Shown: positions 32,231 to 42,995, counted from the stretch's first letter. The stretch is 62,668 nt of DNA from Ligilactobacillus ceti DSM 22408 (GCF_000423245.1 NZ_AUHP01000014.1:1-62668), one strand, 5' to 3'. The notes: generated from the letters alone by a model not told the origin. Translations and numbers: made by a program.

Positions 32231-32782
32231 TTAGTTTCTTGCTTGTGAATCACTGAATTTTTGTAAATTCCGAATGAAATCACTAATTTCGGAAACATCC
32301 ATCTGGTAATTGCTGTTAATCCATTGCAGCAATCCTGTTAAAATTGCACCAGCCACCATTTCGCTTGTTAACTTCGGATATTTAGAATGAACAATTAATT
32401 GTTCCACCCATTCAATATCATGTAAACGCCCTGCTGACGCTCCCGCTAAAAGATGTTGACTAACCATTTCTAACATAATTTCAAACAACGAAAACTTTTC
32501 ATTGTTAATAGATACATTCCGGAATAAAGCTTTATCTTCAGCAATCATACTAATTGTTGATTCAATAACATGGTTTTCATCGATTCTCGCAATTAAAAAT
32601 TCATCAAAAGAATAATGTAATAAATCATATTTATCTTGGAAATAACGATAAAAAGTACTCCGGTGCACGCCGGCTTCTTGACAAATTTTTTCAATTGTTA
32701 TTTTTTCAATGGCATCATGTTTCAATAATGATCTTAACGCTCGCGCTAGCTCAGCTTTTCTTTTTTCTTGTTGCTGACTCAT
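32231..32782 (-). CDS. TetR/AcrR-family transcriptional regulator
   Basis: Start set at ATG 32782 (183 aa), nine nt after GGAG. The N-terminal TetR helix-turn-helix (about 8-55) reads ITIEKICQEAGVHRSTFYRYF. The C-terminal ligand/dimer domain has no recognisable family trait; it resembles the TetR_C_33/DhaS-like group in length. Flanked by marR-type and uspA genes in the same direction but with gaps over 100 bp. Target unknown. Confidence 0.85.
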   Translation of the reverse strand: MSQQQEKRKAELARALRSLLKHDAIEKITIEKICQEAGVHRSTFYRYFQDKYDLLHYSFDEFLIARIDENHVIESTISMIAEDKALFRNVSINNEKFSLFEIMLEMVSQHLLAGASAGRLHDIEWVEQLIVHSKYPKLTSEMVAGAILTGLLQWINSNYQMDVSEISDFIRNLQKFSDSQARN

Positions 32783-32882
32783 GTCACACGCTCCTACTAT
32801 ATTCTCTACTCTAATAAATAATTCTACCATGAATTAAAATCCGCGTCATAATAGACTCATGAAGTTTAAATATTTTTATACT

Positions 32883-33320
32883 TTAACGAATAACTAAAAC
32901 AGAAACTGGTGCATATTTAGCAATATAAGCTGCTTGCGAACCAAAATGTTTTTTCAAACCAGTTTTAGTAGCTGATCCTACCATAATCAAATCAATATTC
33001 GCTGCCGGAAGAATTTCTTTAACAATTACTTCCCCAGGTTTTCCTTGACCAACAACTGCTTCCACGTGTTTAACACCTTGTTCTCGTGCTAAAGTGCTAT
33101 ATTTTTGCACTTGTTCTTCCAAGGCTGCTTGATGTTTTTTAAGATAATCTTCACTAAGGACTTCATAGACATTTAATTCATCTAAATCTAAAATCGAAGT
33201 AATTACTAAAGTAGCCCCTAACTCTTTTGCACGTTCAATAGCCACATCAAACGCTACTTGCGCATCATCATTAGGTGTTACACCGACTAAAATTCGTTTA
33301 ACATCTTTCATACTATGCAT
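32883..33320 (-). CDS. Universal stress protein (UspA family)
   Basis: A 145-residue single Usp domain. The N-terminal ILVGVTPNDDA strand, and the ATP-binding G-2X-G-9X-G(S/T) motif near the C-terminus (VGSATKTGLKKHFGSQA), are present, so it belongs to the ATP-binding branch. ATG 33320 follows AAGGAG with nine-nt spacing. Monocistronic and divergent from uppP. Role in general stress survival is known only at family level. Confidence 0.9.
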   Translation of the reverse strand: MHSMKDVKRILVGVTPNDDAQVAFDVAIERAKELGATLVITSILDLDELNVYEVLSEDYLKKHQAALEEQVQKYSTLAREQGVKHVEAVVGQGKPGEVIVKEILPAANIDLIMVGSATKTGLKKHFGSQAAYIAKYAPVSVLVIR

Positions 33321-33406
33321 AATAATCCACTCCTTAATGTTTTAACTTTATTATACTAATTTTTTGATATTCTGTTAAATGATTCCCTTATTTCATTGGC
33401 TCTGAG

Positions 33407-33435
33407 TTGTTATTCCTAGTCACATAGCCTATAAT
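33407..33435 (+). promoter_or_regulatory. Promoter of uppP
   Basis: -35 TTGTTA (33407-33412), 17 bp spacer, perfect -10 TATAAT (33430-33435). The start codon lies about 30 bp after the predicted start site. Confidence 0.82.
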
Positions 33436-33471
33436 TAAAAAATGTTAAACAGTTAGAAAGGATACTTAACT

Positions 33472-34326
33472 ATGCTTGAAATTTTAAAATCCATTCTCTT
33501 CGGGATTGTTGAAGGTATTACAGAATGGTTACCGATCAGTAGTACTGGTCATATGATCTTATTAGATCAATTCGTTAAATTAGATGTTAGTCGTGATTTT
33601 TATAGTATGTTTGAAGTTGTTATTCAGTTAGGCGCAATTTTAGCCGTTGTTATTTTATATTGGAGTAAAATTTGGCCGTTCCACAAAAAGCAAACCTTAA
33701 CTCCAAATTTCAATTCCCAAGCTAAAATTTGGAACTACATGGATAAAGATATCTTTATTATGTGGGTTAAAATTGTGATTGCCTGCATTCCTGCTGGTGT
33801 TGTCGGAGTTTTATTCAATGAAACATTTGAAAAATTATTCTACAAACCAATCCCCGTTGCTTTAGCTTTAATTGTCTTTGGTGTAGCCTTTATCTGGGTT
33901 GAAACAGTGCATAAAAATAAAACACCTAAAATTAATACAATTAATGACTTAACTTATTTCACTGTGATTATGATTGGTTTCTTCCAATTAATCGCTGCAG
34001 TCTTTCCTGGAACATCTCGTTCTGGCGCTACAATTGTCGGTGCTTTAATTTTGGGCGTTTCACGCACAGTTGCTGCTGAATTCACATTCTTCTTAGCGAT
34101 TCCCGTTATGTTTGGTGCTTCATTTTTCAAACTTTATAAATTTGGTTTCCATTTCACAGGTATGGAAACATTAATTTTAGCTATTGGAATGATTACGGCA
34201 TTTATCACTTCTATTATTGTCATTAAATTATTAATGAACTATATTAAAAAACACGATTTCAAAATATTCGGTTGGTATCGAATTGTCTTAGGAATCATTG
34301 TGATTTTATATTTCACCTTACATTAA
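33472..34326 (+). CDS. uppP: Undecaprenyl-diphosphatase (BacA family)
   Basis: A 284-residue membrane enzyme. Motif 1 EGITEWLPISSTGHM lies near residues 14-28 and motif 2 PGTSRSGATI near 178-187, both with the catalytic residues. It removes a phosphate from undecaprenyl pyrophosphate so the carrier lipid can be reused for wall synthesis; overproduction gives bacitracin resistance. Single plus-strand gene between a divergent uspA and convergent cfa, with its own promoter and a shared terminator. Confidence 0.96.
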   Translation: MLEILKSILFGIVEGITEWLPISSTGHMILLDQFVKLDVSRDFYSMFEVVIQLGAILAVVILYWSKIWPFHKKQTLTPNFNSQAKIWNYMDKDIFIMWVKIVIACIPAGVVGVLFNETFEKLFYKPIPVALALIVFGVAFIWVETVHKNKTPKINTINDLTYFTVIMIGFFQLIAAVFPGTSRSGATIVGALILGVSRTVAAEFTFFLAIPVMFGASFFKLYKFGFHFTGMETLILAIGMITAFITSIIVIKLLMNYIKKHDFKIFGWYRIVLGIIVILYFTLH

Positions 34327-34330
34327 AACA

Positions 34331-34363
34331 AAAAGCAAATCGGTTTTTAGCCGATTTGCTTTT
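34331..34363. terminator. Bidirectional terminator between uppP and cfa
   Basis: 13 bp stem AAAAGCAAATCGG (34331-34343) with 34351-34363, 7-nt loop, T/A runs on both sides. Serves both convergent genes. Confidence 0.9.
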
Positions 34364-35548
34364 TTATTTGATTTCTTTTTCATAAATATAATTTCTTGTC
34401 ATTGGTAAATCTTTTCCACTTGGGCCTTTTGATAATAAGAACTGCATCACATCAATATTACCGGCTTCAAAAGAAGCTGCACAAGCTTGTAAATATAAAT
34501 CCCACATCCGAATAAAACGTTCATCATGTATTTTTTGAACTTCCGGTAAGACAGCTTTAAAATTACTATCCCAAATTTCTAAAGTCTTTTGATAATGCCG
34601 GCGTAACATTTCTAAATCAGCAACTTGCATTCCAGCGTGGATAATATGTGTTAAGTTTTCATTCATGCCTGGCACATAACCACCTGGGAAAATATATTTA
34701 TTAATCCAACCATTATATGCACCACCTTGTTGACGTGTAATCCCATGAATTAAAGCGACACCTTCTGGTTTTAAATATTGTGAAATACGTTGGAAATATT
34801 CCGCTAAACCTTCTTGCCCCACATGTTCAAACATGCCGACACTTGTAATATAGTCAAAAGGCACATGGTCTAATTTACGATAATCTAATAAATAAACTTC
34901 AGCTTTGCCTTCTAATCCAAGTTCTTTAATTCGTTTTGAAACAAAATCATATTGTTCTTGACTTAAAGTTACACCAACTACTGATAAGCCATAATCTTGT
35001 GCAGCTGTTAACATCAATGTTCCCCAACCACAACCAATATCTAATAATGTTTGTCCGGGATGAGAATCTAATTTATGCAAAATATGGTGCACTTTATTAA
35101 TTTGCGCTTTTTCTAAACTATCATTTTCTTTTTCAAAATATGCACAAGAATATGTCATTGTAGGATCAAGCCACAATTTATAAAAATCATTCCCAATATC
35201 ATAATGACTTTGAACATCATTTTGAGATTCTTGCACACTATGATCTTGTTTAGGTAAGAAATGTTTCAAATGTTTATTATATAAAAAACTATCATGAGCA
35301 TCATAAGCCGCTTTAATTAATTTTTGCAACGAACCTTCAACTTCGATATCACCGTCCATATAGGCTTCACCTAATGTAATGGAGGCATTTTTACGTAAAT
35401 CTTTCAAAGATATATCTTTATTAAACTTAACTTTTACTTCCGGAACACCTTCACCATACACTTCTGTTTTACCGTTAGGATATGTCACTTCTAAAGGAAT
35501 ATTAAAGGAACTTTTCATTAATTTTTTCAAAATAAGATTATCTAACAT
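34364..35548 (-). CDS. cfa: Cyclopropane-fatty-acyl-phospholipid synthase
   Basis: Start set at ATG 35548 (394 aa), nine nt after AGAGG; the longer frame adds 26 unlikely residues. The SAM-dependent methyltransferase domain has motif [12 protein letters not shown]. The upstream [17 protein letters not shown] and downstream [12 protein letters not shown] are Cfa-specific, and an [10 protein letters not shown]-type segment lies near the C-terminus. It adds a methylene group to unsaturated acyl chains in the membrane, usually in stationary phase or acid stress. Length equals that of the family. Confidence 0.95.
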   Translation of the reverse strand: MLDNLILKKLMKSSFNIPLEVTYPNGKTEVYGEGVPEVKVKFNKDISLKDLRKNASITLGEAYMDGDIEVEGSLQKLIKAAYDAHDSFLYNKHLKHFLPKQDHSVQESQNDVQSHYDIGNDFYKLWLDPTMTYSCAYFEKENDSLEKAQINKVHHILHKLDSHPGQTLLDIGCGWGTLMLTAAQDYGLSVVGVTLSQEQYDFVSKRIKELGLEGKAEVYLLDYRKLDHVPFDYITSVGMFEHVGQEGLAEYFQRISQYLKPEGVALIHGITRQQGGAYNGWINKYIFPGGYVPGMNENLTHIIHAGMQVADLEMLRRHYQKTLEIWDSNFKAVLPEVQKIHDERFIRMWDLYLQACAASFEAGNIDVMQFLLSKGPSGKDLPMTRNYIYEKEIK

Positions 35549-35643
35549 CTTCAAGACCTCTTTTCTTATCAGAAATTTTACCACCATTATTTTATTTTTT
35601 AAATCAATAAGACTCTCTTTTATCAATTTTTTTAGAAATGAAA

Positions 35644-35673
35644 AGCTAGCTAGTAATTATTTACCAGCTAGCT
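35644..35673 (-). terminator. Terminator of topB
   Basis: 13 bp stem (35673-35661 with 35656-35644, one G-U), 4-nt loop, short T run on the minus strand. Confidence 0.72.
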
Positions 35674-35682
35674 AAATATTTT

Positions 35683-37764
35683 TTAATCTTCTTGGCCTAA
35701 GGCGGCTTTTAAAGCTTGAGCTAATGCACTTTCTTGTGGTTCTTGATCTTGATTAATTTTCTTTAACAAACGACGTTCTTCACGTTTATTCATTTTTTTC
35801 TTACGCTCTTTTTTACCGGTCATTTTTTCTGTCGTGCCATCATATTTACACCGGAAATATTTACCGTTTTTACCTTCCATAATTAACATCTTCTTATGAC
35901 ATTGCGGACAACGATGATTGGACACCCGCGCTTCTTTACGACGACGATAATCACATTCTTGATTAGAACAAACATATATTTCACCATCACGTGTTTTTCT
36001 AACTTTCAACATTGCTCCACATTCCGGGCAAGGTTTTTGCGTTAAAGAAAAATCTTGATATTTTTGTTCACTATTTTTAATTTCACGAACTAAACGTTTA
36101 GTATCATTTTTAATTTCTTGTAAAAATTTTTGACTATTATATTTTCCTTGTGCAATTGCTTCTAATTCTTTTTCCCATTTAGCGGTTAATTTAGGTGTTG
36201 CTAATTCAGGATTAACTAAATTGAGTAATTGTTTTCCTTTCGGTGTCACACGTAAACTATTACCTTGTCGCTCTAACAATTCACTACGAATTAATTTATC
36301 AATAATTTCAGCACGTGTAGCCGGTGTTCCTAATCCATAATGTTCCATTTTACCTAATAATGTACCTTCTGTTAAAGGCCGTGGTGGTTGAGTCAATTTT
36401 TCTTCTAAATTAAATTGTGGATTAATTTTTTCACCGACAGTAAACACCTGTTCTTGTTCAGTCACTGTATTTTCTTTCCAACCAGCTTCAATCACTGTTG
36501 TTTGTTGTAATTTAAACAAGTTTTGACCAAATTCAATCATAATTTTAGCTTGTTTTTCATGATGGACTGGTGCAAAAAGACCTAAAAAACGCGCTACAAT
36601 CAAATTATAAATTCGTTGTTCATCATTACTGAATTTAGCATAATTAGGTACTTGTTCAGTTGGAATCAAAGCATGGTGATCACTAACTTTACTATTATTG
36701 AATACTTTTTGTTGTACCACTTTGGCACCTTGTTTTAAGTACTTTTGCACTTGTTCCGGTGCAAAATTACGCACCGCTAACAAACGCTCTTTCATCGTTG
36801 CTTTCAAATCAGTACTTAAATATTTACTATCAGTTCTAGGATATGACACTACTTTATGTTTTTCATATAAACTTTGCACTAAAGACAATGTTTGTTTAGC
36901 TGAATAATTATAACGTGCATTGGCTTCGCGTTGTAATTCCGTTAAATCATATGGTAACGGTGCAGCTTCATAACGATCTTTAACTTGAATTTCACTAACT
37001 TTTCCGGGAGTTACTTGTAGTTTTTTCACTAACTTTTCTGCTGCCGCTCTCTCTGTTAAAGCTTGCGGATTTTTCGTCACATATTGAGCTGTCTTTTGCC
37101 CAACTTTTAAATTCACTACAAAATATTTTTTGGGAATAAATTTTTCGATTTTCTTTTCTTGTTCTCGAACTAATGCTAATGTTGGTGTTTGTACCCGTCC
37201 AGCTGATAAATTATCTTGATATTTAACAGTCAAAGCCCGCGTCACATTTAAACCAACTAACCAATCAGCTTGTGCTCTCGCTAATGCGGAATAATATAAA
37301 TCATTATAAGCTTCTGCTGGTTTTAAATTAGCAAACCCCGTTTTAATAGCTTTATCTGTTTGTGAAGAAATCCATAAACGTTTCACCGGTTTATTAAAAC
37401 GAACCCACTCCAAAATCCACCGCGCAACTAATTCACCTTCTCGACCAGCATCAGTCGCAATCACGGCTTCACTAATATCAGAACGTTTCACTAAGTTTTG
37501 AATTGTTTTTAATTGACCTCTTGTTTTGGGTAATGGTTTAATTCCGATCTTTTTTGGTATCATCGGCAATGTTTCCATTTGCCATTTTTGCCAATTTCGA
37601 TCAATTTCTTCTGGCATTTTCAAACTCAATAAATGACCTAATGCCCATGTCACAATAACATCTTTTCCTTCAAAATAATTCTTATGTTGCTGCGTAGCAC
37701 CTAAAACCCGACTCAAATCACGAGCGACACTCGGCTTTTCAGCAATAACTAATCTTTTCTTCAT
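35683..37764 (-). CDS. topB: DNA topoisomerase III
   Basis: A 693-residue type IA topoisomerase. The N-terminal Toprim domain starts LVIAEKPSVARDL and has the acidic DAGREGE motif (near 106-112). The catalytic Tyr lies in SYPRTDSKYL near 310. The C-terminus carries one four-Cys zinc ribbon (CPEC...CSNQEC) and a second (CPQC...C) that shows only three obvious Cys, then a lysine-rich tail. It decatenates DNA and processes recombination intermediates. It is chromosomal here, with no conjugative element genes nearby. Confidence 0.95.
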   Translation of the reverse strand: MKKRLVIAEKPSVARDLSRVLGATQQHKNYFEGKDVIVTWALGHLLSLKMPEEIDRNWQKWQMETLPMIPKKIGIKPLPKTRGQLKTIQNLVKRSDISEAVIATDAGREGELVARWILEWVRFNKPVKRLWISSQTDKAIKTGFANLKPAEAYNDLYYSALARAQADWLVGLNVTRALTVKYQDNLSAGRVQTPTLALVREQEKKIEKFIPKKYFVVNLKVGQKTAQYVTKNPQALTERAAAEKLVKKLQVTPGKVSEIQVKDRYEAAPLPYDLTELQREANARYNYSAKQTLSLVQSLYEKHKVVSYPRTDSKYLSTDLKATMKERLLAVRNFAPEQVQKYLKQGAKVVQQKVFNNSKVSDHHALIPTEQVPNYAKFSNDEQRIYNLIVARFLGLFAPVHHEKQAKIMIEFGQNLFKLQQTTVIEAGWKENTVTEQEQVFTVGEKINPQFNLEEKLTQPPRPLTEGTLLGKMEHYGLGTPATRAEIIDKLIRSELLERQGNSLRVTPKGKQLLNLVNPELATPKLTAKWEKELEAIAQGKYNSQKFLQEIKNDTKRLVREIKNSEQKYQDFSLTQKPCPECGAMLKVRKTRDGEIYVCSNQECDYRRRKEARVSNHRCPQCHKKMLIMEGKNGKYFRCKYDGTTEKMTGKKERKKKMNKREERRLLKKINQDQEPQESALAQALKAALGQED

Positions 37765-37806
37765 TTTTAAGACCTTTCTTATTTAAGTTCTTCCGTACAA
37801 AATCAA

Positions 37807-37815
37807 TGGTATAAT
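37807..37815 (+). promoter_or_regulatory. Extended -10 promoter of the DUF389 gene
   Basis: Plus strand TGG-TATAAT (37807-37815), weak -35. The gene has AGAAGGAG before ATG 37863. Confidence 0.55.
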
Positions 37816-37862
37816 ATTTATTATATATCATATTTGATGAAATCTTTAGAAGGAGTTTTTCG

Positions 37863-39125
37863 ATGTTACAACAAAGTGACTATACCTACAATGAATTCGC
37901 GCAGAAAATTTATGCTGATAGTAAAATCAGAATTCCTGATCTTTTTATTTTAGCGTCAGCGATTTTCATTGCGAGTATTGGTTTAAATATGAATTCCACT
38001 CCAGCAGTCATCGGGGCTATGTTAATTTCACCTTTGATGTCTCCTATTTTAGGGATCGGGGTTGGTTTAGCTACATATAACACCAAAACTTTAAATCGTT
38101 CCATTGCCTCATTAGGCTTAGAAGTCGTAATTGCGTTACTAATTTCAACTATTTATTTTTATTTTTCACCTATTTCATATGCCAGTGCCGAAATTTTAGC
38201 CCGCACTTCACCAACTTTATGGGATGCATTAATCGCTCTCTTCGGGGGGATTGCCGGTATTATTGGTTCACATAAAAAAGTTGCCAACAATATCGTCCCT
38301 GGTGTCGCTATTGCGACTGCTTTGATGCCTCCACTTTGTACAGTGGGTTATGCAATTTCAGTTGCTAATTGGCGTTATTTCTTTGGTGCTAGTTATTTAT
38401 TTATTATCAATGCCTTTTTTATTATTTTAACAACATTTATCGGGACAAAGATTTTACAACATCCTTATAAAAAAGCAACTGTTACTGAAGATTCGAAAAA
38501 AACAGCTAAAACACAATGGATTATTGTTGCCGTAACAATTTTATTATTAATCCCAAGTGTTTTAACAGCTAAATCTTTAGTTGAACAATCTGTTTTAGAA
38601 GCAAATGTTAAAAACTTAATTTCCGATGAATTTAAAAAAGCAACTGTAATTCAACAAAATGTGGATAAAGAGACCCAAACAATTACCGTCACAGCAACTG
38701 GGCATAACTTATCCCAAAAACAAATTGCAGCTATTCAAAAAACATTACCAAAATATAATTTAGAAGGTTATAAGATTCGTGTGAATCAAATTGCGGAACT
38801 TTCACAATTATCAGATAAACAATTCGAAGATTATATTAATAAATTAATCGCTCGTGATCGCGTCAGCAACCAACTTGTCAGCCAACAAAGCGAACAAGAT
38901 AAATTCGAAAAAATGAACAAAAATATTCGTGAATTGGCCCCTGATGAAATTGATTATGTAATCACAAGTACCGCGTATAAAAATTCGAAAAAAGTTTATC
39001 TCGTTGATATTAAATTTGAAAGTGATTTCGATGATGATGACGATAAAGATGATTTGAAAAAAGCCTTAACAAAAGAAATTAAAAAAGAATATAAAAATGT
39101 AGCAAAAATTACATTTGAAGATTAA
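37863..39125 (+). CDS. DUF389-family membrane protein
   Basis: A 420-residue protein. Residues about 25-230 hold six or seven hydrophobic segments with the DUF389 hallmarks NSTPAVIGAMLISPLMSPILGIG (read here in parts) and VPGVAIATALMPPLCTVG. A seventh segment (about 217-238) is followed by a soluble C-terminal region of about 180 residues, presumably extracytoplasmic or cytosolic. The tail includes an Asp-rich run (about 393-399). DUF389 proteins are of unknown function. Monocistronic with its own promoter and terminator. Confidence 0.85.
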   Translation: MLQQSDYTYNEFAQKIYADSKIRIPDLFILASAIFIASIGLNMNSTPAVIGAMLISPLMSPILGIGVGLATYNTKTLNRSIASLGLEVVIALLISTIYFYFSPISYASAEILARTSPTLWDALIALFGGIAGIIGSHKKVANNIVPGVAIATALMPPLCTVGYAISVANWRYFFGASYLFIINAFFIILTTFIGTKILQHPYKKATVTEDSKKTAKTQWIIVAVTILLLIPSVLTAKSLVEQSVLEANVKNLISDEFKKATVIQQNVDKETQTITVTATGHNLSQKQIAAIQKTLPKYNLEGYKIRVNQIAELSQLSDKQFEDYINKLIARDRVSNQLVSQQSEQDKFEKMNKNIRELAPDEIDYVITSTAYKNSKKVYLVDIKFESDFDDDDDKDDLKKALTKEIKKEYKNVAKITFED

Positions 39126-39166
39126 AAAAAGACGACTTATCCACTTGGGGATAAGTCGTCTTTTTT
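39125..39166. terminator. Bidirectional terminator after the DUF389 gene
   Basis: 18 bp perfect stem (39125-39142 with 39149-39166), 6-nt loop, flanked by A and T runs. Convergent genes share it. Confidence 0.93.
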
Positions 39167-39191
39167 AATTTAATTTATTTATCCACAGAAT

Positions 39192-39482
39192 TTAGCTATT
39201 CTTGATGCCACGATAACGATAATAATCAACGATTTCTAAAGCATCCATTGGTTGGCCACTAAAATAATATAAACCAACATCTGCTACTCCCATAAAAGCA
39301 ATAAACAATGTGATTTTATTGATAAAAACTTTATTCGCAAAACCACGATATAAATAAACTAATCCGATTAAAATTAATCCAAAATCAATCATTGTCATCT
39401 GATTCTTATAGAAACTAATAACTACGCTCATTACTATAATAACACCAACAACACTCGCTAAAATTCGACTACGTTGTTTCAT
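39192..39482 (-). CDS. Small three-helix membrane protein, unknown
   Basis: Start set at ATG 39482 (96 aa) after TAGGAGG. Three hydrophobic segments (about 7-24, 30-45, 55-75) and a polar C-terminal tail rich in Tyr. I do not recognise a family. It follows rpsI but a strong terminator lies between, so it needs its own promoter or readthrough. It could be a small envelope protein. Its codon usage is like its neighbours. Confidence 0.7.
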   Translation of the reverse strand: MKQRSRILASVVGVIIVMSVVISFYKNQMTMIDFGLILIGLVYLYRGFANKVFINKITLFIAFMGVADVGLYYFSGQPMDALEIVDYYRYRGIKNS

Positions 39483-39506
39483 AAAAAACCTCCTAATACA
39501 CAAAAA

Positions 39507-39530
39507 GCGTTTTGCACTAATGCAAAACGC
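39507..39530 (-). terminator. Terminator of the ecf-truA-rplM-rpsI operon
   Basis: Perfect 10 bp stem GCGTTTTGCA/TGCAAAACGC, 4-nt loop, five T on the minus strand. Confidence 0.9.
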
Positions 39531-39554
39531 CCTTCCAACATTGATATAAAAATA

Positions 39555-39947
39555 TTAACGTTTGGAGAATTGTGAAGCTTTACGAGCTTTCTTAAGACCT
39601 GGTTTCTTACGTTCTTTCATACGTGGGTCACGAGTTAAGAGACCTGCACGTTTTAAGACTGCGCGGAAGTCAGGATCTACTTCAAGTAATGCACGTGCAA
39701 TACCATGACGTGTAGCTCCAGCTTGACCAGAATATCCACCACCGTTAACGTTAACGATAACATCATAGGCACCTACTGTTTCTGTTACATCAAAAGGTTG
39801 CACCATAACTGCACGTAAGTTTGCGAATGGAACGTATTCTTCTGCTGGTTTACCGTTCATAACGATTTTACCTGTACCTGGTACTAGGCGAACTCGAGCA
39901 ACGGAATTTTTACGACGGCCTGTGCCGAAATATTGTACTTTAGCCAA
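39555..39947 (-). CDS. rpsI: Ribosomal protein S9
   Basis: A 130-residue S9 protein with [16 protein letters not shown] at the N-terminus and the invariant basic C-terminus ending SKR, which reaches the decoding site. The start codon is TTG (39947), eight nt after AGGAGG. It lies 12 bp after rplM, the universal L13-S9 pair. Confidence 0.97.
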   Translation of the reverse strand: MAKVQYFGTGRRKNSVARVRLVPGTGKIVMNGKPAEEYVPFANLRAVMVQPFDVTETVGAYDVIVNVNGGGYSGQAGATRHGIARALLEVDPDFRAVLKRAGLLTRDPRMKERKKPGLKKARKASQFSKR

Positions 39948-39959
39948 TTCATTTTCCTC

Positions 39960-40403
39960 CTAGATTAAGTTGTTGATATCTAATACTTCTGGTTGTTGAG
40001 CTGCATGTTTGTGATCTTCACCACGGTAAACATGTAACTTCTTAGCCATTTGACGACCAAGTGTACCTTTTGGAAGCATACCTTTAACTGACAAAGCGAT
40101 TAACTTTTCAGGGTCTTTTGCACGGTAGTCACCAGCTGAACGTTGTTTCAAGCCACCTGGGTGGTTTGAGTGACGGTAATACATTTTGTTGTCAGCTTTA
40201 CGACCTGTTAATGCAACTTTTTCTGCATTGATGATAATCACATTGTCACCTGTATCAACGTGAGGTGTGAATGTTGGTTTATTTTTACCACGTAAAATTG
40301 ATGCTACTGTAGATGAAAGACGACCTAAAGAGATGTCTGTTGCATCCACTACATACCATTTACGTTCTACTTCGCCTGGTTTTGCAATATATGTTGTACG
40401 CAC
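39960..40403 (-). CDS. rplM: Ribosomal protein L13
   Basis: Start set at GTG 40403 (147 aa), about eight nt after GGAGGAA; the family begins MRTTY, which fits. The frame extends nine codons further upstream but through the ribosome site. The protein has the [12 protein letters not shown] start and [10 protein letters not shown]-type segment. Followed by rpsI. The gap to truA (about 110 nt) may hold a short L13-type leader (a GTTTG...CAAAC hairpin at 40447-40475), which I cannot prove. Confidence 0.96.
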   Translation of the reverse strand: MRTTYIAKPGEVERKWYVVDATDISLGRLSSTVASILRGKNKPTFTPHVDTGDNVIIINAEKVALTGRKADNKMYYRHSNHPGGLKQRSAGDYRAKDPEKLIALSVKGMLPKGTLGRQMAKKLHVYRGEDHKHAAQQPEVLDINNLI

Positions 40404-40513
40404 GATTAATTTCCTCCAATTTTTCTGCATGTTTGACTAACAATAAGTTTGAACGGGGCTTACTGTGGGGCAAACAATACCATACTCTATATTACGATTA
40501 TTTATATCTTAAG

Positions 40514-41296
40514 TCAATTAGAAATACTCTTTTTTTCATCATTTTCTGGATAATAAACTTCTTTTAAATATAATCCACTCGCTGGCGCTGTTTCGCGACA
40601 TTCATTTCGATCTTTAACTTCATACAAACGTAAGAAGTCATGAATCGGCCGCCGCCCATTCCCGATTTCTAATAAAGTCGCTACCATAATCCGAACTTGA
40701 TTATATAAAAAACCATTCCCACAAAATTCAAAAACAATCTCATCATTTGCTTGATCACGATAAACTTTTGCTTCGTAAATCGTACGCACATGATTAGTTG
40801 TTTGGCTACCCGCCGCAACAAAACTAGAATAGTCATGGGTTCCCATCACATCTTCCATCGCTGCTTCCATCCGGGATAAATCTAATTTATATTTATAATG
40901 ACCTGTATAAAGCCGTTTAAAAGGATCGACAAATTCACCTTGACTCACCCGATAAACATACCGTTTACCATGATTAGTAAAGCGTGCATGAAAATCATCA
41001 GAAACAATTTCACAAGCTTTGACTTCACAATCTAACGGCATCATACTATTTAAACCGCGTAACATTCCTTCAGCTGGAATATGATGCGGAAAATCAAAAT
41101 GGACGACTTGCCCTAACGCATGTACTCCGGAATCCGTTCTCCCGGAGCCATGAATCGTAATATAATCATCTTTTTTACTCATTTTGTTTAAAGCATTTTC
41201 TAACACAGATTGAACTGTTCTTTGTTGCGGTTGTCTTTGAAAACCGGCAAAGTTTGTGCCATCGTATGCTAAAACAATTTTATAACGTTGGGTCAT
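40514..41296 (-). CDS. truA: tRNA pseudouridine synthase A
   Basis: Start set at ATG 41296 (260 aa) after GAAAGG. The catalytic Asp lies in [14 protein letters not shown] near residues 48-61; the KRYVYR and NQVRIMV segments are typical. It makes pseudouridine at positions 38-40 in tRNA anticodon arms. Co-transcribed with ecfT upstream and rplM downstream, an order common in Firmicutes. Confidence 0.95.
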   Translation of the reverse strand: MTQRYKIVLAYDGTNFAGFQRQPQQRTVQSVLENALNKMSKKDDYITIHGSGRTDSGVHALGQVVHFDFPHHIPAEGMLRGLNSMMPLDCEVKACEIVSDDFHARFTNHGKRYVYRVSQGEFVDPFKRLYTGHYKYKLDLSRMEAAMEDVMGTHDYSSFVAAGSQTTNHVRTIYEAKVYRDQANDEIVFEFCGNGFLYNQVRIMVATLLEIGNGRRPIHDFLRLYEVKDRNECRETAPASGLYLKEVYYPENDEKKSISN

Positions 41297-41332
41297 GAAA
41301 ACACCTTTCACATTTCAATTTATTTTATTATC

Positions 41333-42127
41333 TTAACTTCTTAACCAAATTAACGCAAGAGTTATCACACCAAATAAAATTAAAGCAACCGTATCTTTAC
41401 CTTGCCAAATTTGAACTCGATATTTTGTGCGACCTTCGCCACCTTGATAACCACGCGCTTCCATCGCATATGCTAATTCTTCAGCGCGATTAAATGAACT
41501 AATAAACAAAGGAATTAATAAGGGAATAACTGATTTAGCCTTTTGTAATAAATTTCCTTCTGCAAAATTCAATCCCCGTGAACGTTGAGCATTCATAATT
41601 TTTGTTGTTTCATCCATTAATAACGGAATAAAACGCAAAGCAATCGAAAGCATTAACGCTATTTCATAAACAGGTACATGTAATTTCTTCAAAGGCATCA
41701 TTAACGATTCTAATCCATCGGCAATTTCTAACGGTGTCGTTGTCAAAGTTAATAACGTTGACATAAAAATAATTAACACAAACCGACAGAAAATAAAGAC
41801 TGCATCTTTTAAACCAACATCTGTAATCTTAATAAAACCTAATTGCCATAAAACTTCGCCCCCTGTTGAGAACAAAATTTGGACTACAACTGTAAATAAA
41901 ATCAACCATAATAAAGGTCTTAACCCTTTGACAAAAAAGCCAATTCCCACATGTGTTAACCAAACACAAACTAAAGTTAAAGCAGCTAACAAACCATAAG
42001 TTTGCCAATTATTACATAAGAAAATAATTCCAATGAAATAAAAACTCAAAAAGATTTTCAAACGAGGATCTAATTGGTGTATTAAAGAATTCCCTTTAAT
42101 ATAACGACCAAGTAAAATTTTATCCAT
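41333..42127 (-). CDS. ecfT: ECF transporter transmembrane (T) subunit
   Basis: Start set at ATG 42127 (264 aa), after GAGGTGC and overlapping ecfA2 by 8 bp. Several hydrophobic segments plus the two coupling-helix Ala-Arg-Gly motifs (AQRSRG and AMEARG) that contact the ATPases. It links the ATPase pair to exchangeable S components that bring in vitamins and metals. An S component is encoded at 30915-31502. Confidence 0.95.
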   Translation of the reverse strand: MDKILLGRYIKGNSLIHQLDPRLKIFLSFYFIGIIFLCNNWQTYGLLAALTLVCVWLTHVGIGFFVKGLRPLLWLILFTVVVQILFSTGGEVLWQLGFIKITDVGLKDAVFIFCRFVLIIFMSTLLTLTTTPLEIADGLESLMMPLKKLHVPVYEIALMLSIALRFIPLLMDETTKIMNAQRSRGLNFAEGNLLQKAKSVIPLLIPLFISSFNRAEELAYAMEARGYQGGEGRTKYRVQIWQGKDTVALILFGVITLALIWLRS

Positions 42128-42995
42128 TATTAGCACCTCGTTTCACAATTAACTCACCTAAATAATGAGCTAAACTCGCTTCATCATATGGCATCCCCTC
42201 ACTAAACGGAATCCCTTTTTTAGCTAAACGATATGCAAAAGTCAATGTATCCGGCAAACCTAAATGATGTTCCTTAAGCCAATCGGGTTGACTAAAAATA
42301 TCATCCGGTGTTCCTTCTTTAATAACAGTTCCTTTTTCTAACACAATTACTTGATTAGCATAATTTACCACATCATTCATTTGGTGTGTCACTAGTACAA
42401 TTGTTAAACCTTGTTCTTGATGTAAACTTTCAAATAATTCCATCATTTCTAAACGGCCTTTCGGATCAAGACCAGCACTTGGTTCATCTAATACTAAGAT
42501 TTTCGGTTCCATCGCTAAAATCCCCGCAATCGCAACACGACGCATTTGACCACCTGATAATTCAAATGGTGATTTTTCCCAAACTTCTTCTGGTAAATTA
42601 ACTAACCGAGCTTTTTGGCGTGCTATTTCTAACGCTTCTTCTTCTGTTTTACCAAAATTTTGTGGAGCAAAAGCGATATCTTTTAAAACTGTTTCTTCAA
42701 ATAATTGCGCTTCTGGAAATTGGAAAACAAATCCCACTTCTTGACGCAATTCTTTCAATTCTTTATTTTTTGTTTCAGCAGTAATAGTTTGCCCATTAAT
42801 TGTAACTGAACCTGTTGTAGGTTTTAATAAACCATTCAGTTGTTGCAATAAAGTAGATTTTCCACTCCCAGTATGCCCAATAATTGCTGTATAACTGTGT
42901 TCAGGTATAGTGAAAGTTATTTCATGCAACGCTTGAAACGCTAAAGGACTATCAGCTTGATAAGTATAGCTTAATCGTTCAAAATCGATTGACAT
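42120..42995 (-). CDS. ecfA2: ECF transporter ATPase EcfA2
   Basis: Start set at ATG 42995 (291 aa) after GGTGG. Walker [10 protein letters not shown], signature LSGGQMRR, Walker [14 protein letters not shown] and switch LVTHQMNDV are intact. The C-terminal extension is typical for the EcfA' subunit. It overlaps the end of ecfA1 and the start of ecfT, so all three are translationally coupled. Confidence 0.95.
   Translation of the reverse strand: MSIDFERLSYTYQADSPLAFQALHEITFTIPEHSYTAIIGHTGSGKSTLLQQLNGLLKPTTGSVTINGQTITAETKNKELKELRQEVGFVFQFPEAQLFEETVLKDIAFAPQNFGKTEEEALEIARQKARLVNLPEEVWEKSPFELSGGQMRRVAIAGILAMEPKILVLDEPSAGLDPKGRLEMMELFESLHQEQGLTIVLVTHQMNDVVNYANQVIVLEKGTVIKEGTPDDIFSQPDWLKEHHLGLPDTLTFAYRLAKKGIPFSEGMPYDEASLAHYLGELIVKRGANNG

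Noticed and set aside
35683-37764. topB as a sign of a conjugative element
   Set aside because: No relaxase, T4SS or plasmid replication genes nearby; length and composition match the chromosome.
40447-40475. L13-type autoregulatory leader before rplM
   Set aside because: A weak GTTTG/CAAAC hairpin is present but I cannot match the known leader consensus.
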